A stretch of 64,000 nt of DNA from Datisca glomerata (Eukaryota > Streptophyta > Magnoliopsida > Cucurbitales > Datiscaceae), in NCBI GenBank assembly GCA_003255025.1, contig QANY01008913.1, positions 62,001-126,000 on the forward strand. The letters run 5' to 3'. The position numbers were made by a program, and so were the translations under genes. The notes under the pieces were generated by a model. The model saw nothing but the letters and a program-made list of their open reading frames with translations. It had not been told where the DNA came from and made no database searches. This document shows, in pieces, positions 47,186-59,462 of this stretch; within the stretch, counting starts at the first letter, position 1, and every line of letters starts with the position of its first letter.

Positions 47186-49300
47186 ACATTTAATATTAAT
47201 GGTTAAATAATAAATAAATTAATCATTCAAAATAATTAATATATTTATTTACAAGTAAATTTTTTAAAATTTCCTTATCTATCCAAAATAAATTTAATTA
47301 GACTAATAACATCACAAAACTACTAAGTAAAAAAATGTGTACATTATATATGTAAAAACTTATTAATACTAATAATAACAAAAAATATCAGTTAACACTT
47401 TCATTTATGATACAAAATCTACAAGATGTTATTATATGTATGAAAATATCATATGATAAAATATGAATAATATTAATATAAGTATTTCCATTATTTATAT
47501 CTAATTTTCATTATTTATTAGTCTATTTTATTTCTAATAAGTACTTATATAATTATTATGAAAATTGTTATCTCTAAACATTTTCTCATATATTTACATA
47601 TATATATTTAATTAAATGATTTTTTTTAAATTGATCAATCCCTTATTTTAAGGAGGAATTAGTTGTTCTTTTTAGCGAATATATATTTATTAATAAAATA
47701 ATTAAACATAGAGTAAGAGTATATAACATTTTGAATAAGCAAATTCAAAAGCAGATTTTTTTGAACAAATCGATTAACTAAACATATTTATATCCCCCTA
47801 CATTCATAATGATCAAGCATAGAAAGTGGAATGAGTGTATTTCTACTGTAAAATTTGTTTAATGCGAGTCAATGCATTTAGTTATGAAGCAATTTTTTAG
47901 GAAAAAATCAGCTAAATAAGTACATTTTTGTGAGAAAATATTATTTAATGTGATATGAATTCATATTTTTCTAAAAATTATTAACAAAATTTTAGAAATT
48001 GCATGTTGTGCACAAAGTAACCATTTTGTCTTAGAAAGTGAAAAAAGGATGAGCTTGTTTATATTATAATTTTTTAACGCGGAGTGGTTGGTTAGATAAG
48101 TAAATTTTTAAGGGAAATTTTATGTGAGATGTTCTCAACCGATTTTTTTGGTTAGATAAGTAAATTTTTAGTAGAGTGGTTGGTTAAAATTATCTCTTTT
48201 GGTATACTTTCGTTTATTTTCCTTCCTTGATTTCAATTTGTCTACAAAATCTATATCTAGAAATTCTATCATTCAAATAAATAATTACAAATTTGGAGTA
48301 AATATATTGCAAATTATTTGTGACAATATATTTACATACTTTTGGTTAGATAAGGAAATATACATATACTTATATGGATTGCAATAATTATATACATAAA
48401 GATTGTTATACTACTTATGAATATATAATAATTATTTTAGTAAATTCATCAAAAAAATCATCATTACTCTAATAATAGTCATTTACATAAATTACATTAA
48501 AATGATAAAAAAATTATTAACAATAATAATTAATAGTGTCGGTTAATACATATTGATTGTATTATAAGAATAATAAAAATATATTAATATTTAGAAATAT
48601 GCAATCTTACTATTTCTGTAGAAACAATAGTAAAAAATTAGTATTTATAATTAAATAGGTATATATGTAAATTATTAAAATATTTATTATTTATAACGAA
48701 ATATAATAATACAATCCTTTAATTTTAAGTAATTTAAAATGGATAAATATTTTCTACAATTCAAAATTCATAAATAATTTAATTTAGATATTAATTATGG
48801 TAAATCATAATTAAACAAATGTAGTTGATGAGAGTATTATAGTAAATATAATTTATAATTGTTAAATTTTTTAAAACTGTTATTCTTTTAGATATTATTA
48901 TTAATGTCTATTTAATTAAATAAAATTTTCAAATTATATATTTACCTAAAACCCCATTCTTTATACAGATCTAAGCCGTATCTGTATATGACAAATCTTT
49001 TCAATTTATAAATTCAAGAAATAATTCTATTAGTTAAAAAAATTGACGTAGATTGGATCATCTAGACGTGTAAGTTTGAATTATTAAAAAAAACCCCGAT
49101 CATCCATGCAAACGTAGCGTATGCAATAAGCTACAAGAAATTCGTGACAATCTCTAATAATTCAGTTTCAAAAAAGAAAAGAAAAATACAAAAAAAGAAA
49201 AAAGAAAAAAGAAAGCAAAACTGCAATCAATTCATCCTCTAAAATGAATAATGAATTATTATTAATATTAAATGAAAGATTTCTGCATATGACACACCGG
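47186..49300. other. Very AT-rich intergenic DNA upstream of RCE1
   Basis: No gene seen. A short direct repeat (GGTTAGATAAGTAAATTTTTA at about 48090 and 48150) is present. The frame at 48199-48387 is compositionally random. Confidence 0.55.
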
Positions 49301-49304
49301 CCAG

Positions 49305-49393
49305 ATTTGCGAGCAGAGAGCGCTCTCTCTCTCTCTCTCTCTCATTTTTCCCCGAACTCATCTTATTTCTTTCTGCGGATTTTTTTCAAACAG
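49305..49393 (+). promoter_or_regulatory. Probable 5'UTR exon of RCE1 with (CT)n tract
   Basis: A (CT)n run (about 49320-49342) within a pyrimidine-rich leader ends CAAACAG, followed by a good donor GTTAGT at 49394. The next acceptor, TATTGCAG, lies at 50360, six bases before the RCE1 start codon. That gives a 967-bp leader intron, a common layout in plant housekeeping genes. Transcript evidence is not available here. Confidence 0.55.
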
Positions 49394-50365
49394 GTTAGTT
49401 TCATTTGATCATCTCCTTATTGTATTGCAGAAGTTCCAAGCAATCTGATTCACGTCGATATTTTCTTTTATCTTTTCTCGTGAAGTTTTATTTTACAATT
49501 CTGTTCTCGTAATCGAAATCAGCTTAATCAAAGTTTAATCATCTAACTTCGGGAGTTGAATCGGGGTTTTCTAGGGTTACTCTTAAATTTATACAGATAA
49601 TATGATTGTGTGTTTGTCTTAAGTTTTACATTCCTTCTGCGCTCTGTCGGTTATCTGGGTTCGCATGATAAATATAAAAAAAAATCAATTTGCGAAATCG
49701 GTATTGCAATTCGAAGCTTCAAAATTTTGAATAATTTTGTATTGTAAAGATGCATCATTATCAGTCTCTACATAAGGCAGAATGTGTAAAAATTTTAGTT
49801 TTGAAAAGCTCGGTTAACTTTCCAGAGTCACTTTTCTTCTTATCCAGTTTCCGCCTGTTATTTTCTATGTATTGAATTCCTTGACTTCATCTAAAAATTT
49901 GCCTATAATTTGTGCTCACAATAATGACTCTGACTCCACATGTTGAGGCTTCACGGGACCTTCTATGTCTTGACAATTGACATTGCTTTAAAAAAACTTG
50001 CAGTGTTCTATAACATAGAGGATAAAACAATTTTTGTTCGTATGGAACTTTGGAAGTTAAATGGACCACAACCTGTGCCTGTGGGGGGTTGGTCATGACT
50101 ATGCCCTCATTTTCATAGTGAATATAATATTTTGAGGGACTTTCCCTCGCTTTATCTTTTTCTAAATGCTAAATAGAATGATTGGTAAATAGACATGTCT
50201 ATTACTAAACCTACGCGATAATATGCTACACTAGCACCGTTCTTAACCTTTTTGTTAAGGATCTATTAAGAACAATAAGTGTCCTTATGCAGTACTTATT
50301 GATGCATATGAGTACTGTGAATACTACATGCAATTAGGTTACACATATATTTTATTGCAGGAAAT

Positions 50366-51427
50366 ATGATTAGGCTCTTTAAGGTAAAGGAAAAGCAAAG
50401 AGAACTTGCTGAAAATGCAAATGGCGGGGTACCTGTAAAGAAGCAATCTGCTGGGGAATTGCGCCTTCACAAAGGTTTTTTCTTTTTTCCGTATATGAGA
50501 TGAGGTCACTCTTGACTTTTGAAATTATTTTCGCTGGACTGGAATCCTGAATAGACTATAGAGTAATTTTCAATTCAGTAAAAGATTCTTTTGTTTATTG
50601 ATTTTGGTAGATTCTGCCCTTTCATTGTATATCAAGCTTCTTAAGCCACTGTTTGTTTCATATGTTGTAGACATCAGTGAGCTGAATCTACCAAAATCAT
50701 GTAATATGTTCTTTCCTAATGGCAAGGATGACCTCATGAACTTTGAGGTCTCAATTCGACCTGATGAGGGATATTATTTGTAAGTTATCTTTCCGCCTTC
50801 CTTGTCTGTTCAAACAGTGTCTAAAGCAAATTTTAGTGTGTAGGGAATTGGTTTCTCGGTTATCTAATTTTCATACAGAACCAACAAATAACTATAATCT
50901 GTCGGGTTTTCTTCTCTGTTACAGAGGAGGCACATTTTTGTTCACTTTTCAAGTTTCCCCGATCTATCCGCACGAGGCACCGAAAGTCAAGTGTAAAACC
51001 AAGGTAAACCTTGTTTCATGTATCTTGTTTATTTGTTTCCTTATAAAACTAATTCGTCTAGTTTATTTCAATATACATCCTCCATGCAGGTATACCATCC
51101 AAATATCGACTTGGAAGGAAATGTCTGCCTAAACATCTTACGGGAAGACTGGAAACCTGTTCTCAACATTAACACTGTCATCTATGGATTATACCATCTA
51201 TTCACGGTATTTCTACTCTTTCCACAAATGATTGAAAATTCTGTAGCCATTTGGCTTATAATTTGTTTCGCTATACTTTTCATGAATAGGAACCAAACTA
51301 CGAGGACCCCCTTAATCACGAGGCGGCTGCAGTTTTAAGAGATAATCCCAAGATGTTTGAATCTAATGTAAGAAGGGCTATGGCAGGAGGTTATGTGGGG
51401 CAAACTCTTTTTCCCCGCTGCATATAG
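50366..51427 (+). CDS. RCE1: NEDD8/RUB1-conjugating E2 enzyme (UBC12/RCE1)
   Basis: Five coding exons: 50366-50474, 50671-50779, 50925-51003, 51090-51206, 51290-51427. All introns are GT..AG, and the joined frame is 552 nt, 183 codons plus TAG. The enzyme accepts RUB1/NEDD8 from the AXR1-ECR1 E1 and transfers it to cullins, activating cullin-RING ligases in auxin and other signalling. N-terminal [11 protein letters not shown] (1-11) is the docking tail typical of UBC12, followed by a flexible linker and [20 protein letters not shown]. The E2 core has [13 protein letters not shown], the HPN motif (102-104) and the catalytic Cys112 in [17 protein letters not shown]. The C-terminus ends [13 protein letters not shown]. 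Length equals that of plant RCE1, and every core motif is present. Exon phases (1, 2, 0, 0) join without stops. The neighbours are transposon remains, so no clustering is implied. Confidence 0.95.
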
Positions 51428-51949
51428 CTTTGTGGATTTGTATATTCACAAGAAGCAACATTGTGTTCCATCTGTACTATAAGGCGGATGTGTATGTCAG
51501 TTGTAACTAGTGTGACATTTGTTTGTAGTTTGAGAGGAACGAACGACCTGATTTCGGATTATTTTGGGGAAAAAGGTACATCTCTCTCTGTTCTGAACAT
51601 TCAAAATTGTGGAATTCAACTGACTGCTATCTCAGAACAGTGGAAATTTGGAAATTTGATATTACTATAGTAGTAAGGAAGTTTTGAATGGCATTTCTGA
51701 GCTTGTTATAGGGATGAAGAGGTGTTTGTGGTCATGGCTAAAGGTTCCTCATATCTTGAGAATGGTGCATGCATATTCTACTCGTATCAAACTATTAACA
51801 GTGTTTTGAAGTACAACTCTTTTGGTGAATATGTCAGTGGAAAAAAAAGACAGGTTTTAAGGGGTGGTTTGCAAAAAATAACCGGAGTTGTAAAAAGGTC
51901 AGAGTATCTAATTTAGTTATGAAAATTAAACAGGTGTAAGTAATTATTT
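51428..51949 (+). other. RCE1 3' region
   Basis: Contains the RCE1 3'UTR. Small frames at 51461-51670 and 51722-51916 are not supported as genes. Confidence 0.5.
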
Positions 51950-52985
51950 ATGTTTTTTTTTAAACAAACTTCATTCATTAACTCCAAAAAGAATTCTCAT
52001 ACAAAACATCCCCAATGATTGGAGGAAAGTCCTCAAGCCAAACATAAAAGTTTTCTTCTAGCAAAGTTAACATAGCTAAACGATTAGTAACCTCATTACA
52101 GCACCTAGGGACATGAGAAATTGAACAATCAAGTAGAGAGCAAAACAGAACAAATCATATATTAAAGAGGAGATGTCGACAGATGGTAGGGAAATGCCCA
52201 AACATACGTCCACCGTGGATAAATGATCAGATTCAGCAATATGAATAGGGACACTAATTGTGTAGGCCAATGACAGCCCTTCAAGCAAAGCAACCATCTC
52301 GGCAACTTCCACCGGTGGTTTGTCTGGGAGTCTTTTCACCATACTAGTCATAACTTCACCTGTTGAATTATGACAAAGCAACCATCTCGGAGGCTTCCAC
52401 CGATAGTTTGCCCGGGAGTCTTTTCACTATACTAGCCATAACTTCACCTGCTGAATGACGGATAGTAATGCCAAAGCCGGTAACCCTATCAGAGCCACGC
52501 GCAACATCTGCATTAAGCTAAAAATAGTCTGAAGGGGGGATAATAATGCACGAGCCTCTGAGAAAAGCGTCCCACCTGAACCCGAGCACAACAGAGGTCG
52601 ATTTCTTTTAGCAGCTCATCCACCCAACATCTAAGACCCTCCCCAGACCGAGGACGCTTGCCATGGAGGACCCCATTTTTATTCCCCCATAATGCCCAGC
52701 AGAGAGTGAGAAAACGGACAAAATCTGTGGCTTGGAGGCCTTTTTAGCTTCCAAAAACAACCCCAAAACATCCCCAAATTTAGGGAAATTCAGGATGGAA
52801 GGAAAGAAAATTTTCCAACCCTCTTTAGCCTCCTTACAGAAGAAGATCGCATGAATACCAATTCTAGCTTCCCACAAAATCTGCAAAAAAGGGGAAGTGT
52901 TCACACCCCTTGCGTTTAGATTGCTGAAACAGGGGAGGGAATTGAGGGATGCTCTCCAAGCAAAGATTTTGATTTTGCTAGGCAA
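51950..52985 (-). mobile_element. 5'-truncated LINE: zf-RVT and RNase H end
   Basis: Minus strand, with a poly-T run at about 51953-51961 marking the 3' poly-A tail. At 52608-52985 the frame begins MPSKIKIFAWRASLNSLP and continues FSNLNARGV, the zf-RVT region of plant LINEs. At 52076-52381 the frame reads VKRLPDKPPVEVAEMVALLE, then SLIYDLFCFALYLIVQF, matching the C-terminal RNase H-like (RVT_3) domain. The RT and endonuclease are missing, as expected for a 5'-truncated insertion. No clear target duplication was seen. It lies about 0.5 kb beyond RCE1, in opposite orientation. Confidence 0.8.
52289..52465. repeat. 88-bp tandem duplication in the LINE RNase H
   Basis: CAACCATCTCGG occurs at 52291 and 52379 and homology continues for a full unit (GGGAGTCTTTTCAC, ATAACTTCACCTG). 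It duplicates RNase H codons within the dead LINE. Confidence 0.75.
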
Positions 52986-54990
52986 AATATATATTTTAAT
53001 ATGGTTTATTTCATTGACAAAAAAGTTTTAGTAATAAAGGTGGTTTAGTCAAATCAAATATTATATAATTTATAACATATATAAATGAGCGGATGTTATA
53101 GTAACCTAAGTATTTTTTGATGTCCATGATCATTCGGAATAAGTTTGTGTCCAATGATTATAGTAAATTTCTAAATTATTAACCAACGAAAGTCTCTTAA
53201 ACATGCATTCATCGTTTTGATAAATTAAGTTTCATGGATATGATTTTATTTCATCTATGACATGTGATTTGAAATTATATCTAACATCAAGTTTATAAAA
53301 TATAATTTACTGTTTGTATTTGAACGTTGTGTAATTACAATTAGTTGGATCTCAAATATTCATATATTAAATTTAATTAATAATAAGTATTATAATATTG
53401 AGTTTAGATGGTCCAAGCTTTCAGATTTTTTTTGTTGTCTATGTATTTACGTCAAGAGCTTTTTTTTGGCGTCGGAATATGCTTATTGCTTTATTCTACT
53501 TGATTTTACAAATTTTCCCCCAATTGAATATTGTGTGCATTAATTTAAATTTTATTGTAATCATGATCAACTTTGAAGGAGGTCAGTTATTGGCGGCTAC
53601 AAGAACTTCTAGGATTATAAATTTTATTTTAACTTAATGAAATCATATAATACAACACTTTGAAAAAAAATAATAATCACGTACAACCCATATAATGAGT
53701 TATTAGTTTTAATAAAAGTTGTCTCAATCTCGAACACAAAGTAGTCGATTTATATGAATTTTGTGTTATCTTATAATCAGGGTGTAGTTAGTGTTTTATA
53801 GTTTTTATTAAAATTATAATTGATATAAAGATTGTGATGCTTAATATTTAAACCTTCAGTCACTTGATATGAATATGAAAATATCAAGTCCGTCGACTCC
53901 TACAAAAATAATTAGCTGCATTTGAATAAATATCTTTTATCTAGGGTTGGCAGAGTTGGCAGGAAGCAGGGTTAGTGACTATAAGATAATAGTATAGTAC
54001 TGGTTTTATTAATTCTCTTCACTAATCAAAGTTTTCTTCCAGTAAATCAAATATACTAACATTGTAAGCACCCATTGGAACAATTATGTAAAGAAGAGAT
54101 ATCTCATTTGGTTGAGTTATCCCAAACTTTCTGATAGCAATTTGAATGGGACATCCAACATTGATTAAATTAAGTTTTAAGCAATCAGGTTGAAACTAGC
54201 TAGTTCATTACAAGAAAGTAAAGAATAACTCGCTTCCTTTATGCGGTCATATCTATGAGGTATATGACACTCTACAAAAAAATATTGAACAATGGAATGA
54301 AATTATCATTATTTTATATACTAGAACAAAATTATCATCATTAATTTTAAATTGAACTGTCCATGGATTAGATGGTATATTAAAATAAATTAATTATCCT
54401 CAAAAGAAATATTAAGTGACTGTGATTTATTGTAGCTTCAAACAGGAAAATAGATTTACTGTGTAATTAATTAGCTATGAAAATAATCAACAACTTAGAA
54501 AAGTAAGACAAGTGAAAGTATTTGTTAATCAAAGAAAAAATAACTTAAAAAAGAAAACACGCAAATGTATGTCTATCGATTAGCGAGATTCTACTGTACA
54601 TGTCTTTTCATTACGTGAAAACATAATTTTAGCGTCCATAAATTAATAATCTTAATAAATAAATAATTTTAAAAAAAATCATAAAAATATTCTCCACACA
54701 TTATTTTCAAAAAGAAATAAACTGTCATATAGTCTGATGCGGGCACACATCGATATCAGATTTTGTGGATAGAAATACAAAACTTAAACTTCCATATAAG
54801 TGAGGACGTTATTTTTTTTTAAATTTGAGTGATTATATTTTATTTATGTTTCATCCATAATCATTTTATTTTTAAAAATGACTGTTCTTAAATGATCACT
54901 TTTTATAAATTACTTTCATTCGGTTGGGCTTGGGCCCAAGTCCCATGATTCTACTCTATTAAGCTTGGCAAAGTTTAAAACTTAATTATG
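52986..54990. other. AT-rich intergenic DNA
   Basis: No gene, element end or long repeat recognised. The frame at 53398-53637 is hydrophobic by composition and has no motif. Confidence 0.5.
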
Positions 54991-55030
54991 CAAAATGACC
55001 ATATAACCTTCAATAATTACGTCTTTCTTC

Positions 55031-55250
55031 ATGCAGTCATCAATGGAAACTTGGAAGGTCCCATTCCGTCATCAGTTTGAATGGTTAATGTCAACGCAAG
55101 CATTGGTGGTTTCTTATGTAAATATCAACTTTAAGGGTGGAAGTTTTCATTACAATCATATTTATGAAAACAAAAACTGGGGGACTAGAGCCACAGAGTT
55201 CTCTGTAGAAAACCCACTTCCATTTTTTGGGTTTCTACCAACCTGAATTT
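55031..55250 (+). pseudogene. Possible LRR receptor-kinase exon fragment
   Basis: One frame reads NGNLEGPIPSSV, then a stop. This resembles the leucine-rich-repeat phrase LEGPIPSSI of plant LRR receptor-like kinases. The upstream TTTCTTCATGCAG looks like a splice acceptor. The rest (open frame 55031-55246) is in another frame without LRR features. The match is short, so this stays tentative. Confidence 0.3.
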
Positions 55251-55439
55251 CTTGTTTGAAGAAAAAGTACTAGAAGTGAGAGAAGTTTGTCTGAAATAAT
55301 TAGTACTTAATATAAATGGAAAAATCTGCTTACATGGGATGAAAACTGACCATTTATTTTTGTTAAAGGGTAATTCTATACCACCAAGTAATTTTATATC
55401 ACATAATTAGACTACTACATATAATTCCAAGATTTTGAT

Positions 55440-55830
55440 TTATAGTCTTGAAAAATCCTCCGACTTCAAGGCTATTTTCACTCTAAGTGTCTTCGACCAA
55501 TTCACGCAGCATGCTTTCTCCACGATCTCCGCCTTCACTACAAATTCCGACCACATAGCCCTTGGGTAATATACCACTTCGAATGGCTTATCTTATGCAG
55601 CCAACTCCGCAGCTTCGGCCACTGCTTCCGCTGAGAGTTTCCCCTTAGCACTTCTTGAGAAACCAACACTACTTCCTCCCCCGCCACAGCCATCCTCGTC
55701 CTGCTTTAATCTCATTCCACCAATATGCCAGCTGTATCTACCGCAACCCCCTTTCCAACTTGATCTCACGGCTCGGCGACACCAACGAACTTCTGTCCTC
55801 TAGAGTTTTGCATGAAGACCGCTGAATCAC
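55440..55830. other. GC-richer orphan fragment next to the copia element
   Basis: About 390 bp clearly richer in C than the flanking DNA (for example CCTCCCCCGCCACAGCCATCC), coding-like on the plus strand but with several stops in every frame. I recognise no family. It could be a remnant of a plant gene exon into whose edge the copia element inserted. Confidence 0.35.
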
Positions 55831-55831
55831 C

Positions 55832-56291
55832 AGTTGAATCCTTAATTCAATATTGGACTTATGTATAAAATAATTATGTGTTGCAGACTGTCAAATAAAG
55901 TTAAATCTAATTAAAAGTGATCTACTAAGGTTTGGATAATTGAAGTTTTAATGTATCTGATAGGTTGTAAACCTTTTAATGTATAGAAATTTTAAGGTAA
56001 TTTCTACTTTTATGATGGGTTAAAATATAAATACTAAAAGATGAATTATCTATAAGTGGTTATGGTCCTCATGTTACACGAGAACGAGAAACCATTATAT
56101 TCTCTCTAATATCTCATCGTTAGAGAGAAAACTGAGAGGCTTTATCAAAGTGGACTCTCGGATAGAGAATCGTGTAGATCTGGAAGGCCAACCGCTCGAC
56201 TTTATAATTATTTTGATTCTTGATGTGTTCAATATAAGATCTTGGGTTTCGTTGAGATACGATTTATACCGAAATGATTTTGAATCTAACA
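55832..56291 (+). repeat. 5' LTR of Ty1/copia element
   Basis: About 460 bp. Its start (GTTGAATCCTTAATTCAATA, 55833 on) matches the start of the 3' LTR at 61793 (TGTTGGATCCTTAATCCAAC). Its end CTAACA is followed by two bases and the primer-binding site. The TG at the start has decayed to AG. Confidence 0.75.
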
Positions 56292-56293
56292 AG

Positions 56294-56305
56294 TGGTATC
56301 AGAGC
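56294..56305 (+). promoter_or_regulatory. tRNA-iMet primer-binding site
   Basis: TGGTATCAGAGC, complementary to the 3' end of initiator tRNA-Met, two bases after the 5' LTR. It primes minus-strand DNA synthesis in plant copia elements. Confidence 0.9.
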
Positions 56306-56454
56306 GACTCATATTGAATCATTAAGAATCGATCTATTAAGTTCTAGATCCATGATTATAGGTGTATTTTGTGTTTACATTTCAGTATCCTTGAATTTAA
56401 TAATTGTTTGACTATATATTAGATTTGAGAACAATATTTACGGTATTTTTTGTT

Positions 56455-56790
56455 TGGTTTTGGAACAACCGGCTGGCGGTCTCACCGTCGCCGGTAAAAG
56501 ATGATCGACGCGGCGGTGTGGCCGCAGCTGTCTACCGGAGCTGCGACAGCAAGGACTAGCGATGGCCATGGCCGCTAGTCACTAAAGATGAAAATCATAG
56601 GGTTGGACACAGGTCGAGTTGATCCAACCCGTGAATAGTTTTAAAAAAAATTTAAGTCTAAATGACTGTGGGCTTCGCCCATAACCATTAAAGGGAGACT
56701 GTGGGCTAGCCCACAGTCATCAGGGATAGGTTGTGGGTGAAGCCCACAACCATTGCCCACAGCCTTTTTGGGAGGGCTGGGGAATCCCAA
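56455..56790. repeat. GC-rich palindromic segment in the copia leader
   Basis: Includes a perfect 22-bp palindrome at 56697-56718 centred on GGGCTAGCCC. A second inverted repeat lies at 56729-56751 (GGTTGTGGG and CCCACAACC). Related GTGGGC/GCCCAC words occur at 56666-56682 and 56755-56762. It is strikingly GC-rich for this window. The rest of the leader to 57310 is ordinary AT-rich sequence. Confidence 0.8.
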
Positions 56791-57310
56791 TTTCAAAGGA
56801 TCGTAAAATTAATTGTTTATCAATTAATTTAAGGTTTAGATTCGGTATCATTTTAAATTCGAACACTAGTATGTTATATATATTTTAAGATGAATTAGTT
56901 GAAGTAATATGTCGCCAAAGTGATATTTCTTGTGGAAATTGGTTTGTTTTGAAATATAAAAGGTTATGTGTGTGTGTAACTTATATGAATATTTATTGGC
57001 CCAAAGAAAGATAATTATTTGACAGAATTACATGTGCTTCTGTGGTAATAAATATGTGATGATTATTCGGTTTTACATGTGAACAATAAATCAGCCCAAT
57101 GGAAGATTTCTTGTTTGACATGCTATTTTATCATCATTGTTTGATTACTACACCAAGACATCACTTACAGGTTAATATTTTTTGGCCAAATTCATAATTT
57201 CAATGGAGTGCCCGGTGTCTTGAGATAGGTTATTTGTTACTATTGTTTGAATTATTATTGTTATTTGGAATTTATGTGAGCTTAATTTATTTATTGTTCT
57301 CTGTTCGGCT

Positions 57311-58318
57311 ATTACTCCTGCTAGTATCACGGCTAACATCAATTCAATTCCAGTTCTAAATGGCTCGAACTTCAAGTCTTGGAAAGATAATCTCTTGATA
57401 GTTCTTGGAGTCATGGATCTCGATTTTATGTTAAGGACTGATTCTCCTGCACCTCTTACGAATTAGAGTACCTCTGATGATAAGAGGGAGATGGAAAGGT
57501 GGGAGAGATCAAATCGCATGTGTATGCTGATAATGAAGAGGCCATTATAAGCGCATTTAGGGGCACTATATCAAAAAAGATAACTACAACTAAGGATTTT
57601 CTTACAGATATTGAAAAGAGATTTGTCAGGAATGAAAAGGCAGAAATTGGTACACTCTTGTCGGACTTAATTTCAAAGAGGTATAAAGGTAAATGTAATA
57701 TCAGGGAATACATTATGGAAATGTCTCACATTGTTTCAAGGTTAAAAGCACTGAGGCTTAAACTCTCTGAGGACTTGCTTGTGTATCTGGTTTTGATTTT
57801 CCTTCCGGCACAGTTTAGCCAATTTAAGGTGAGTTATAATTGTCAGAAAGAGACTTGGTCTCTGAATGAGCTCATCTCACATTGTGTTCAGGAAGAGGAA
57901 AGAGTGAAACATGATAAGATAGAAAGTGCTTACCTGGCCTCTACCTCTAAGGAAAAGGGCAAGGGAAAGAAAAGGAAAAAGGATAACAAAGCTGCGGATA
58001 CAGTCCTGCATAAGAAACAACAAAATAAACTGGTAAACGCGGAAGGTAATGGTTGTTTCTTCTGTGGAGCTGAAGGGTATAGGAAGAAACAATGCACCGA
58101 CTATCACACTTGGCGTGCTAAGAAATGTATGCTTCTTAATTTGGTTTGTTATGAGTTTAATTTAAGTTCGGTTCCTAGACACACGTGGTGGATAGATTTC
58201 GGTGCAATAACTCACATCAGTGTGTCTGTGCAGGGTTATCTGAATTGCCGAAAGCCAAATGATGCTAAAACATTCATCTACGTGGGCAATGGCAAAGCGG
58301 ATGAGGTTGAAGCAATAT
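57311..58318 (+). pseudogene. Copia gag and protease, broken
   Basis: Gag starts near 57311 with the conserved IPVLNGSNFKSWKDNLLI. It meets a stop at 57464-57466 and changes frame near 57540, so the apparent Met start at 57499 is not the natural one. The rest (to 58318) contains the gag core (YIMEMSHIVSRLKAL; WSLNELISHCVQEEERVK) and a lysine-rich linker. The nucleocapsid knuckle is CFFCGAEGYRKKQC, where the usual His is Tyr. The protease start is WWIDFGAITHIS, where the usual D-S/T-G triad is DFG. Both changes should disable the proteins. The frame ends in TAA inside the protease. Confidence 0.85.
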
Positions 58319-59462
58319 AAAAATTTAGATTATTATTAAAAACTGGACATTATTTGGATCTTGTTGAATCTTTTATTATACCGTCCTTTAGATGGAATTT
58401 GATTTCTATTTTTATTTTAGACAAAGCTGGTTATGTTTGTTTTTTTGGAAATAGAAAATTTGGTTTCTTTCGTGATTCAATTTCAGTTGGTTCCAGTTTT
58501 TAATCAGGATATGATAATCTTTATTTACTCGAAACAATTGCTTCATTTAAAGAATCCCTGCAATTAAGTACATGCGGTACTAAAAGAAAATTAACCAGTG
58601 AGAATTCAGCTACGTTATGGCACAATAGATTAGGTCACATTTCCAGACGAAGAATAGAGAGACTTGTGTCAGACGAAATTCTCGGTCCATTAGATTTCAC
58701 AGATTTTGATGTTTGTGTTAATTGCATAAATGGAAAACCAACCGATAAAATGAGATTTGAAGCCAACAGGACTCATGACGTCTTAGAACTTATTCATACG
58801 GATATTTGGGGGCCATTCGCTTCTGTGGCTTAGAATGTCAACGGTATTTTATAACGTTCATAGACGATTATTCTAGATATGACTATATATATCTCAGTCA
58901 TGAAAAGTCACAGTCATTGGACATGTTCAAAAATTTTAAGGCTGAAATTGAGAATCAACTAAACAAAAGGATTAAGAGCGTCTGATCTGATTGTGATGGT
59001 AAGTACTATGGCAGATATGATGGTTCAGGTGAACAACGTCCAGGACTGTTTGCTAAATTCCTAGAGAAATGCAGTACCATCCCACAATACAGTATACCGG
59101 GTTCCCCCACTATGAATGGTGTTGCTAAAACATGAAACCAAACGCTTAAGGAGATGGTCAAGAATATGATAAGTCATTCAACCTTACCAGAATCACTCTG
59201 CGGTGAAGCATTTAAGGTTGCAACATATATCCTTAACAGAGTTCCAACTAAAGATATTGCCAAAACCCCATATGAGCTTTGGACCGGCAAGAAACCTAGT
59301 CTAAGGCATTTGCACGTTTGGAGATGTCTAGCTGAGGCAAGGCCATATAAACCTAATGAAAAGAAATTAGACTTACAGGCGGTGAATTGTTATTTTGTTG
59401 CATACTCTAAAAGATCCAGGGGGTACAAGTTTTATGATCCCACAACAAAGTCAATTTTTTAG
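58319..59462 (+). pseudogene. Copia protease end and integrase, broken
   Basis: Protease continues after the stop (RWNLISIFILDKAGY). The GAG-pre-integrase zinc-binding domain follows at about 58610-58740 (LWHNRLGHIS; CVNCINGK). The integrase core has the first acidic residue in ELIHTDIWGPF (about 58787-58819). After a frame change comes the second in SDCDGKYYG (about 58985-59011, just after a stop). The third position, normally Glu in NGVAERRN, reads NGVAKT followed by a stop (about 59115-59135). The C-terminal part at 59154-59462 ([32 protein letters not shown]) is open. The DDE triad is therefore incomplete. Confidence 0.85.

Noticed and set aside
50743..51338. Open frames of 129 and 106 codons reading through RCE1 introns
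   Set aside because: They cross clear GT..AG introns. The spliced E2 reading explains the coding signal completely.
51461..51916. Small genes downstream of RCE1
   Set aside because: No motifs. They probably lie in the RCE1 3'UTR and the following intergenic DNA.
57499..57540. Start codon at 57499 as the true gag start
   Set aside because: The conserved gag N-terminus lies upstream (57311-57460) in another frame. The frame change near 57540 makes this Met an artefact.
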